From Dermatophagoides farinae (lineage: Eukaryota > Arthropoda > Arachnida > Sarcoptiformes > Pyroglyphidae), in NCBI RefSeq assembly GCF_024713945.1, contig NC_134678.1, positions 1,860,001 to 1,924,000 of the forward strand: 64,000 bases of DNA. The letters run 5' to 3'. The position numbers and the translations under genes are program-made. Below are positions 27,206 to 36,706 of this stretch, in pieces. The stretch's first letter is position 1. Each line of letters starts with the position of its first letter. The notes beneath the pieces were generated by a model, which was not told the origin of the DNA, made no database searches, and saw only the letters and a program-made list of their open reading frames with translations.

Positions 27206-30077
27206 ATGAAGAATATAAGCAAAATATTTGACGTGTCATTCAACATATTTCGACGAATGCTCATATTTTTGATGGCAATCATATTGTTCAATAGTATTTC
27301 ATTGTTACTTATTTTTCATCATCATCATTTTTATTACTTGGTGATTGTCGAGCAGAATTATCTTCCCTACCACCATCAGCAGCACAGTTGCCAACATCTT
27401 CATCATCATGTCTACAACAACAACATCAGACTGTATCGCCATCATGTGTCTCAACATCTCATGTGCAGAATAAAAAATATCATCATCCACATAAGAATAA
27501 AGAATCGACTACAAATATTCAACAAAATCCTGTGCCAATCAAGAGTTCAGTGCCTGATAATAGTGATAATAATAATTATATACAATGTCAGCTACAGGTT
27601 GCAAAATCGACAAATGAAATTCAGCCAATACAACCTGCGCAAACAATCAATGGTACAGTCAAATGTTTTCAAATAGAATTATTTTCATTTAACCTGTTGC
27701 TTTTCAATATTATAGATTTCGATTGTGAACAATTGAATTTCTGTGATGATCGTCCTGGTTTCGAAGCCATCCTTTATCTTCATCATCAATTGGATGAAGA
27801 TGCTAATGGTGATATTGATATAGCAGAATCTGATGAATTTATTCGTGATGAATTAAAATATGAAAATGGTGCCGAACGACAAAAAGCATTCCATGGAAAT
27901 GATAAACATATTACTGTTGATGAATTATGGCGTGCATGGCGTATATCGACAGTACATAATTGGACAATCGATCAGACTGTAGAATGGTTAACTGAAATTG
28001 TTGAACTACCTAAATATCAAAGAATATTCGAAACGAATGCAATCAATGGTATAGCGCTTCCACGTTTAGCTGCCAATCCACAAATGTTTTCCATATTGGG
28101 CATTAATAACCCCATACACAAACAAAAGATTGCATTGAAAGCGATGGATGTTGTATTGTTTGGTGAACCAAAGTCAAAAAGCTCCAATAAGGATTTTATA
28201 ATGGGTTTTCTTTGCATTTTTGCCACAGTTGTTGGTTATTACGCCTATCGACAACATGAATATTCCAAAGAACATATTCGAAAAATGACAAAAGATATTG
28301 AAACCTTATCTATTTATGAAAAACAAATTGAATCAATGCAAAGTGAATTGGATAAATTAAAACAAGAACAGCAAGAAACATCCAAGGAAAAAGAGGAAAT
28401 GGAACGTAAACTTAGAGCTAATGAATTGATCAAAGCAAATAAGGGAGAATATTTTGATATTGGAACATTGGCATCCGATACTGATGATCGTATTAGAGAA
28501 ATGGAGGAAGAATTGCAGGAAACTAAATGTGAATTACAACGTGTACAACAAGCATATGAAAGTCGACAATGGATACCGCCGCGAGCTTTACAACTTTATC
28601 TGCAATTTACATATGAAATTGAGAACCGTTATTATAATATGAAAAAAGCTAATGCTGAACATCAATTGCAAGCGGCACGTGAAGGTGTATGTATTTGATT
28701 CAAATATATCTTGATAATACTATCATTAATTTCTATTTTATCCCTTTTTCAGTGTGATAAATTAAAACGAAAACGTTCATCCATATTCGGAGCATTTCGT
28801 ATGGCACATGGTTCGGCTATTGATTATGTTGATAATACAATAATTCAGGCACGAACATTACTTGCTGAATTAACACAAGAAATGCATGAACGTATCAAAC
28901 GATGGAAACAGATTGAATTGTTTTGCGGTTTTGAAATTATACACAATCCAGGATTAAGTCATTTAGAACAATACCTATATGGAACAACCGGAATAAGTAA
29001 TGCATCAAGTCAAATGAAAACATCAGCATCAACAACTTCAATGTCAAAATTGTTACGTCGAGGTAGTGAAGCTACCATAGCTGAAGAGGACGCCATTTCC
29101 ATAGTTTCCGGTATGTATTCCTTTGATAAATCTTCATATTGTTCTAAAGAATTCAATTTTATGTTTTCAAGCTCAATCAAAACCATATAGTCCTTGGCAT
29201 TCAACCATACAGGCTGTTCAAGCTATAGAAAGGTGGCAGAATCATCAGATTTCTACTAATCCTCTTCCTATTAAAATGGTTAGTTTAGTGGAAAAAAAAT
29301 TATTAAATACATAATTTAATTGACAACATTTTTTTTAGTCATCAATTCAATCGATATACCAACATCCACAAAAAAGCTCAATAAGTGACGAAAATAGCAC
29401 CGATAATATCTTTTACATTGGTGAGGATTCACAACAAATCACGAATGGGGCTGGTGGTGGTCGATCAAGTCTTCCAATTAATCGAAAGTAAGTTTTCTGT
29501 CTCAACATGGTGTTCTTGGAGTTCAACTAGAAAAACTTCTCTACATCATCATTCATTCAGAAAATTATCATTACAAACAAAAGCACATCAATTGTCCAAT
29601 ATACGAAGTAGCAGTGACGGCGTTCAAAGACATTTTGAAGAGAATCAATCAATTATCAATGATCAACATTCAAATGTTTGTTCACAACCAAATATATCTA
29701 ATTCGATCATGTCATTCGATACTAGTTCTATCACAAGTGCTTATTTCCCGACTAGCCACGATGAAACTAACAACTCAATTGATTCGATAACGATGCGAAC
29801 AAAAGATTTATTATTCAACAACCATGAATCAAATGATGAAACATTCTCTTCCGATTCGAATGATTCAAATATCAATATCAATACCGAATCTTCAAACTAT
29901 AATGGCCACGATCTCATCAACATTAATGGCAATGGAAATGGAGCTAATAATGAAATCGATCATCGAAAAAAATTTGATAGAAAAAAATTAGACGATAAAA
30001 AACGACATATCGGTTTATTTCGTGGTATACGAGCTAAAAATAAAAAACAAGTTAAACACAACTACAACAATGAATAA
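27206..30077 (+). CDS. STIM: Stromal interaction molecule (STIM), ER calcium sensor
   Basis: Senses ER lumenal calcium and opens Orai channels at ER-plasma membrane contacts. Exons: 27206-27293, 27356-27652, 27716-28686, 28753-29110, 29172-29278, 29339-29487, 29561-30077; all GT-AG, frames join to 828 aa. Order: signal-like MLIFLMAIILF, low-complexity Q/S/H linker, canonical EF-hand loop at ~155-166 (D-D-N-D-D-E at positions 1,3,5,7,9,12), hidden EF-hand, SAM domain (WTIDQTVEWL ... AMDVVLFG), one TM segment (DFIMGFLCIFATVVGYYAY), coiled coil 1 starting RQHEYSKEH, SOAR/CAD (WIPPRALQLYLQFTYEIENR, YYNMKKANAEHQL, FGAFRMAH), CC3-like ERIKRWKQIELFCGF. The Ser/Asn-rich tail ends in a basic patch (RAKNKKQVKH) as in STIM proteins. 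First-exon join is the least certain; a NAGNAG acceptor (27352 or 27355) gives T-E or K after FN. Confidence 0.94.
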
Positions 30078-30737
30078 CCGATCATTTGTCGTTTTCATAT
30101 TTTGAAACACATTATTATTATATATTATAATTATTTTGAACACAATCAGTTCAATAAAAATTTACTGTGAATTATTATTATCATTATCAAATATATATGC
30201 AATTACATAATTTATATATAAATTTCAAAGTATGTATATTTATATAATACGGATAATGAAATGAATTTGAATATATGTTTTTTTTGTGATTAGATTTCAT
30301 ATTTTAGATCTATTTTTTTTTTATCTACTTTTCAATACAAACATCATCTAATCATTATCATCGTCATCAACTGTGATTTTGGCTGAATAATTGTATCATC
30401 ATTTTTTTTTTCATTTATATTTCAATCTACTGTATTTGACATTTGACGATTGGACCTTATTATCATTATATTATTATTAATATTGATTAATTAATAAAAC
30501 ATTTCAGGAATTTTGATTTTTGGACATTTGATTATTATTATAGATAGAAATACAATAAATTTCAAAAAAAAAAATTAGATTTTGATTGATTATATTGCAA
30601 ATATTTGGCCAAAATGAAAAAAAAAATAGTAAAAAAAAAGACATATTGGGCATTTGTGGACATATGAATGGATATATATAGTGTTATATGGGATGAAAAA
30701 ATGAATAATTTTATATATTATAAATAAATAGGTCTAA
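30078..30737. other. STIM 3' UTR and intergenic region
   Basis: AATAAA at 30153-30158, 76 nt past the STIM stop, is the likely poly(A) signal. The remainder is AT-rich with no coding sequence; it includes the 3' side of the minus-strand gene at 30738. Confidence 0.65.
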
Positions 30738-31547
30738 TCAGGTAAAATTCATTGTTCCTTGTTTAGTATCGGCAACTTGTTGAATAGTTTTGATTCCAAT
30801 ATGTGGACGATTAGAAATGGCTATTGTCTGTAAATTTGGTTGTTGATTAGATTCGACATTCGAATTTAACGAAGGTTGTGGTTGTTCTTGTTGTTTCATT
30901 TCCACTTCTTCCGGTGTCATTATTGATTGTTTATCGGAATGTGCTACAACTGTTCTTACCTCTTCGATTACAGGTTTAATTTCTTGTGAAACATGACGAT
31001 ATGGTTGTATGATTTCTCTAAGCTCCTGGATTATTGGTTTATAAACTTCATGCGTTAATAATTGTGCTGGCTCTTCTGATTTTGTATGCTGTGGTTCATT
31101 ACGTAAAGATGGAACATGAACTTGTTGAAATAGCAACGGTCCAGAAGCTGAACGAAAAACAAATTGTACCGGTGCAGTGATTGCATCTACTTCAATTATT
31201 TGTGGTTGAATTGGAGCTTCCATTTGATTTGAATAAGAAACTAATTCTAGATATCGTTTACTTTGAATAGCAGCGGCAAGTGATGGAGCAACATATGATG
31301 ATGATTGAATCAATTCACCATCGTTTGAAAATCGATTACGATTATTGATTGGAATCGGCGTTGGTTGAACTGTAGATGATTGCTGAATTTTATTCCTTGT
31401 TAATGGTGGTTTATTTCGGTGACTGGAAACATATGTCTGGATTGGTGTTTTTGACTGATATCCATTGGAGGAAACTATCTTGATATCAGTCATAGCATAC
31501 GATGTGGTCATAAAAATGCACAAACCGATGATCAAGGTCTCTATCAT
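30738..31547 (-). CDS. Secreted protein of unknown function, paralog of the gene at 32331-33276
   Basis: Single open exon, 269 aa, ATG at 31547. Signal peptide MIETLIIGLCIFMTTSYA, then a Pro/Gln/Ser-rich region. A conserved block at residues ~111-201 ends with THEVYKPIIQELREIIQPYR followed by HVSQEIKPVIEEVRTV. The same block is found in the divergent neighbour, so the two are paralogs. There are no membrane segments after the signal peptide and only one cysteine, which lies in the signal peptide. The lack of cysteines and the repeated P/Q/V/I residues suggest an extracellular structural or cuticle-type protein, but I do not recognise a named family. A TATA box (31666-31661) lies about 115 nt upstream. 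Confidence 0.8.
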   Translation of the reverse strand: MIETLIIGLCIFMTTSYAMTDIKIVSSNGYQSKTPIQTYVSSHRNKPPLTRNKIQQSSTVQPTPIPINNRNRFSNDGELIQSSSYVAPSLAAAIQSKRYLELVSYSNQMEAPIQPQIIEVDAITAPVQFVFRSASGPLLFQQVHVPSLRNEPQHTKSEEPAQLLTHEVYKPIIQELREIIQPYRHVSQEIKPVIEEVRTVVAHSDKQSIMTPEEVEMKQQEQPQPSLNSNVESNQQPNLQTIAISNRPHIGIKTIQQVADTKQGTMNFT

Positions 31548-31660
31548 TTTTTTTAGACTGTTGTAGGTGGTCCGTATGAGATTTTCAACGATTTTTTCAC
31601 CATCAATCCACTAAAGTAGTCGAACGACAAATGATGGCTAAAAATCTGGTCTACTAACAA

Positions 31661-31666
31661 TTTATA
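31661..31666 (-). promoter_or_regulatory. TATA box of the minus-strand secreted paralog
   Basis: TATAAA read on the minus strand in the context GAGTATAAATTG, about 115 nt upstream of the ATG. Confidence 0.6.
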
Positions 31667-32251
31667 CTCGAAGCAAGATGAATGAAAAAAAACATCTTTG
31701 GTTGACCTATGACCCAAAGATGTTGTTCGATAATAGATAAAATTTAAAAACCTAATAAAAATTCAAAGTTATAAAGATAGGAACTAGACATCGCCTATTT
31801 TCATTCGATAAAAAAAAATTTCCGATTTATTATTTTTTGATTTGATGATTTGATTTCAATGAGTGAATGAATGTAAGAAAAACATCATCCAGTCATTCAA
31901 TAATAGAGCATGTTAAAAGTGAGTCAAAAAAAAAAAAAAAATGCTGCTGTTGAAAAGTCAAACAAAACTCTACAAAAGTTGAACATTTAGAGTTGGCCAC
32001 GACCCATTAGGATGAAAAAAAACGTCCTTGGAATGATTAAAAAAATTGTTTGGTCTGCTTATCGGATTTAAATCTTCTTAATTTCAACAAAACTGATGAT
32101 GATGATCAAACGAATATTGCAATCAAATAAAAATTCTAGTTGAAATGATTCAATGTGATGATGTTCAACCACATCTCTCATGTTGTTTTCGATCATCAAC
32201 AAAAGTAAAAGTCGAGAATATTTGGCGTCGATAGGTAGAAAATTTTGTTAG

Positions 32252-32259
32252 TATAAAAG
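32252..32259 (+). promoter_or_regulatory. TATA box of the plus-strand secreted paralog
   Basis: TATAAAAG, a consensus TATA box, 72 nt upstream of the ATG at 32331. It fits a leader of about 45 nt. Confidence 0.7.
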
Positions 32260-32330
32260 TCCAAAGATGAGATTCGCTCATATTCATTTATAAATTTGTA
32301 CCGTCAATTGAATATCTAAATTGAAGAAAA

Positions 32331-33276
32331 ATGAAATTGGTAAGATATTTGTAATAAATTGATACATGGAAATTTTTGATTCATTTAATTTTTTTGTTGT
32401 TGTTGTTGTTGTTGAAAGACTTTAGCATTTGTTTTGGCAATTTTTGTTGTCACTTCTTCGGCAATGCTTTTTCGAACAAAAGTCACTCCAGACCGAATTG
32501 TAGTTAAATCTCCGGTGAAAAATACTAGACTTCGAAACATTGTTCCTGTTCAACCAATTCAACAGGTACAGAATCCTATCCAGACAGTTATCCGTCAACC
32601 ATTCCAACCAATTCGATCATTCAGTGAACCATTAAATGTTCCTGTGATCTCATCGCATGATATACAATTTATTCCAGTTACGGTTGAAGCTCCAATACAA
32701 CAATCACAAGTGATTGCAGTCGAACCAAGTTCACAGGCCGTACATTTAGTATTCAAATCTGTAAGCAGCCCTGTTTCGATCCATCAACAACACAGTCCGG
32801 GTGAACGTTCATTTTATGAAACTACCCGATCGGAAGAACCACCACATGTTATTCGACATGAAGTTTTCAAACCAGTTGTCCAAGAATTACGAGAAACTAT
32901 TCAGCCATATCGACAGGTTACTCAAGAAATCAGACCGGTTATTGAAAAAATTAACGTTCTTGTACCGAAAGGACAACAAACAAATAAACAATTGAGTGGT
33001 GATCATGTTAATCGTGATTGGATTTTGCCGATTCCTCCAATATTGCCAAAATTGCCCGATTTACCATCAATAATTAAACCAATTTTTTCAAAGCCCGTTG
33101 TTCAGCTACCTGAAGAGCAACGATTTCCAGTTCAACAACAAGAGGTTCCGATTGTTCAAATTCATGAACCAGATTCCAACATTCAAATAGCACATGAACG
33201 ATATACAGTTCCTATAATTGTTGAACATACACAACAACAACGAATGGAAGAAACTAATGAAGAAAATTTTGATTAA
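32331..33276 (+). CDS. Secreted protein of unknown function, paralog of the gene at 30738-31547
   Basis: Two exons: 32331-32339 encodes only Met-Lys-Leu, then a GTAAGA...AAAG intron of 79 nt, then 32419-33276; total 288 aa. The tiny first exon restores a classic signal peptide MKLTLAFVLAIFVVTSSA. The mature part is Pro/Gln/Val-rich and cysteine-free. The block at residues ~93-185 (VEAPIQQSQVIAVEPSSQAV, then HEVFKPVVQELRETIQPYR and QVTQEIRPVIEKINVLV) matches the divergent neighbour. A PPILPKLPDLPS-type proline segment follows and the tail is Gln-rich. A 9-nt first coding exon with phase-0 intron is a common layout for arthropod cuticle and other secreted protein genes. Family not recognised by name; function unknown. 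Confidence 0.82.
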
Positions 33277-35173
33277 ATGCAAATAGATTGTCAACTTTTT
33301 TTCGGTCGCTACCTCAATTTCAAACACATGATCATATGATTCGAACCGAATTTAAAAAAATTTCAATTTGATATATTATTTCATTTAATACTTTCACAAT
33401 CGTAAATTGCAAAATTTGCTAAATAAATTGACCTTGATTACAAAACCAAGATAAACGAATAAAATTCAATAACAAAAAAAAAAAAGAAAATGAATCAAAG
33501 TTGTTGGCCTTGATAATCAAGAAAAACAAGGTTTTGTGATGAGGACCTGTTTATGTTTGTACACAACCATAGGTATGAAATCGAAAACAGGTACCCATTG
33601 ATATGGATTTCAGCAATTAGGTCAAGGTAAAGCAGACACATACCCATCATCAACATGGTGTAGATCTAACTTTTACTTTTTTTCAGTGATTGATCAATTT
33701 AATGATTTTTCTTGTAGCTATAAAAAAAAAATTTATTTTTATTTTTCATTATTATTCCAAGAATTGAAAATGGTTGGAAATAAAATACACTAAGTAATAA
33801 TAAAAGGAATCTGCGTGTGTTTGTGATTTGGTTTGATTTTAATCTTTGAAATCTATTTATTTTAGATCATTTTAGATCTTTGAATGACTATTGATCAATA
33901 ATGTCTGCGGGTGTTTGTAGTTATCTTCACATATGAATGTATGCAAAAAAAAAAATAAAATTTTTCTGATTTCTCAATTTAGAGTTTCGATGAGATAATG
34001 TGTGTTTGCATGTTCACGTTGTCAAAATCTGGATTTTCTATCTTTCTTATCATTCATTATATGTTTGGAAAAATGTATAAAATAATTTAAGCAGTTAAGC
34101 AATGAATGACTAGACACTTGCCAACATATCGACTTTTTTGGGTGGGTAATGCCACCCCTTAGAAGTATTTTGGGCTAGCAATTTCATTATGTTGAAAAAT
34201 AGTCTAACTACGTTGAAAATATCTGATTTTCATTATTTGTTGGCCAAAGATTAACGAATTGCAACATCTATTATTATTATTCACAATATTACACTTGTTG
34301 TTATTATCCCCAAGGAGCTCTCTATAGAAGTACCAAATCACAACAACTTTATGGTCCTGTATGTGTGTTTTCTAATTTCTAAACCTGTAAGTCCTATATA
34401 TTGAAAATGAAAATGAAAATTTGAAGAAGTAGAAAAAAAATCTATGATTTTTGTACACCTGTGGTCATTAGCTAATAGATAATATATGCTAATGAAACAT
34501 TGTCCTCAGTTGTTTAAATGTATTTCATATATTTTATTTATCTATTTTTTTTTTGTTTTGTTCTGTTCTTGACATGGTGTTTTTATGGATTTTCTACTCG
34601 AATACCATTATTTTACCAGTAACAAAATTGACTTAAATATGACAAATTAACTTGACCAAAATAGATAATTTTTTTTATTGAATATTATTATTGTTACATA
34701 CAAAAAAAAAACTAAAACCATTATATATATTCAATACACAATGTAATAATGGAAAAAAAACAATTACCACAATGGTCAGTAAGATTGATGCATGGCTTCC
34801 TCGTGAATATATGTGATGATTGGCTAACAGATGATCATCATTGTCATTATGTATTATTATATAGGGTGGATACATATACCATATACAAGTGCAATGTTTT
34901 TCTCAAGATTTATTTTGTTAACTAGTTTATAGATAATCTCTAGTATGTATGTTTTGTAGAATTTTTTTTTTCTTCAACAACAACAGAACAATGTATTGGT
35001 TATATTGCATAAAATTCATTGCAAATATCGAGTTAAAATTCATTTTAGTTCTTGACAATCGTCTGACAAATGTTGGAATATTTTTTTTGTTTGTTTGTTT
35101 CATATGTTTGCAAATTCAATGTGTTTAACAATATCATCATAATTTGAAAATAAAATATCAATTGATAATCAAT
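33277..35173. other. 3' UTR and intergenic region
   Basis: AATAAA at 33422-33427 is a plausible end for the preceding gene. A GC-rich hairpin GGGTGG-(6 nt)-CCACCC lies at 34140-34157 in otherwise AT-rich sequence. No coding region is supported. Confidence 0.55.
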
Positions 35174-36007
35174 ATGGATAAACATCAATCAATAACCTCC
35201 GCAATTTCATTATTATTAATCATCACCATTATTAATATGAATAGACAATGTTACTGTGTCTATATTTATGGTTTAGTTCTTCATAATCCGATACCGGATG
35301 ATCTTGGATTAAAAAATTCTTTACATCATCATTTATTATCATCGCCAGTGCCAGATCAAAGTAGAAATCATCGTTATGAGACAATCGATGATGATGATGA
35401 TGATAATAATTTCAGCAACAAAGGAAAGAAAAATTCCATTTCTTTTCAACATCATAATCAGCAACAACAAAAATTTTCGAATAATAATAGAATAAAATGC
35501 CGACAAGATTCTGATTGTATTGATGATGATGGACCAGAAAATGGTCCGATGATGTATTGTGATCAACATTATAGTTATTGTGATTATTTTAGACAAATTG
35601 GTGAACTATGTCGTTATGATAGCCAATGTGACAATGGATTGATCTGTATGTTTGGCCAATGTGAAAAACCATTCGAAACTGGACATCCTGGTGCTCGTTG
35701 CAAGGATTCTGATGATTGTAATGCTGGTCTTTGTTGTGCTCGTCAAAATGGTGAATATATCTGTAAACCAAAATTAAAACATGGTCAACAATGTTTCGTT
35801 CCTCTTGGTGGTCTTGATTATAGCCTCAATGAACTTTGTCCATGTGATGAAGGTCTTGAATGTACGTTTAGAACAAAAAATTCACGAAGGTATGTCTTAT
35901 TTACATTCTCTTTACGAATGATAATAATAATTTTTTTTCGTCAAACTAATAGGAAAAGAAAGAATGAAAATGTTATGAGATGTGCATTCACAACGTCAAA
36001 TTTATGA
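35174..36007 (+). CDS. Secreted cysteine-rich protein with a Dickkopf/colipase-like domain
   Basis: Exons 35174-35889 and 35953-36007 (63-nt GTATGT...ATAG intron), 256 aa. N-terminal hydrophobic signal (SAISLLLIITIINM), then a poly-Asp run and Asn/Gln-rich region. A Cys-rich half follows: CRQDSDCIDDD, YCDQHYSYCDYF, LCRYDSQCDNGLICMFGQC, GARCKDSDDCNAGLCCAR, CKPKLKHGQQC, LCPCDEGLECTF. The spacing GxxCxxSxDCxxGxCCA...CKPxLxxGxxC...CxCxxGLxC is that of the Dickkopf Cys-2/colipase fold, and exon 2 supplies the last cysteine (VMRCAF). Arthropods have secreted brain prohormones with similar folds, so a neuropeptide precursor or Wnt-modulator-like ligand are both possible. The ATG at 35174 is the first; upstream codons in frame start with TTG. 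Confidence 0.75.
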   Translation: MDKHQSITSAISLLLIITIINMNRQCYCVYIYGLVLHNPIPDDLGLKNSLHHHLLSSPVPDQSRNHRYETIDDDDDDNNFSNKGKKNSISFQHHNQQQQKFSNNNRIKCRQDSDCIDDDGPENGPMMYCDQHYSYCDYFRQIGELCRYDSQCDNGLICMFGQCEKPFETGHPGARCKDSDDCNAGLCCARQNGEYICKPKLKHGQQCFVPLGGLDYSLNELCPCDEGLECTFRTKNSRRYVLFTFSLRMIIIIFFRQTNRKRKNENVMRCAFTTSNL

Positions 36008-36672
36008 AAAAAAAACAACAAAACAACAACAACAACAACAAAAAAATTTTATTTCAAAAAAATCAAAACAAAACTGTCAACTAACGCCATCTAACGATCA
36101 CAGAGCAAATATATCTCGAATTCAAATTATTCTCGCAAATCAATTAATCATCACAAAGAAAAACGAAAAAAAAAAAAATTATTCCGAGTCGGCGATCCGG
36201 TTTTCTTTTCATTCTTTTTTTTAAATTTGTTTTTTTTTGTTGTCATCCTGCCTTCGTAAAGATGTCAACATATATAATATATCAATAGAATAAGGATAAT
36301 AATAACAATATATAAGTGAAAAAGAAACAGAAAAAAAATATTGTACAAACATGAATCTCTTTGTAAATAAAATAAAAATGTGCGTGTGTGTATCTGTAAA
36401 TAAGTACAACTTCCACTCGCACACACACACACACACACCGAGCACAAAAATTATCATGAGTTTTGTAAATATTAAACAAATTGTCATCATCATCATCATC
36501 ATCCACATCATTCTATTGGATCATCATTCAACACTCGACACAAACATGAATTTAATTTTAATTTCTATTTCTTTTATTCTTCATTTTTATATTCTCTCAT
36601 TCTCGCTCTTTTTCTTTTGTTCAATTTGGTTTTGTGTTGACCAAAAATTTATCAATTTTTTGTACTTTTTTT

Positions 36673-36706
<34 letters not shown>

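Larger units (their letters stand above)
31548..32330. promoter_or_regulatory. Shared divergent promoter region of the secreted paralog pair
   Basis: About 780 bp between the two ATGs. TATAAA on - at 31666-31661 and TATAAAAG on + at 32252-32259 lie 115 and 72 nt before the respective start codons, good distances for TATA promoters with short leaders. A 16-codon upstream ORF (31603-31553, -) precedes the minus-strand start. The middle is AT-rich, with a poly(A) run near 31926. TATA boxes are seen; co-regulation is inference. Confidence 0.6.

Noticed and set aside
27206-27388. Apparent frameshift at the STIM N-terminus
   Set aside because: A 62-nt GT-AG intron (27294-27355) joins the two frames exactly and gives 828 codons without a break, so no sequence error is needed.
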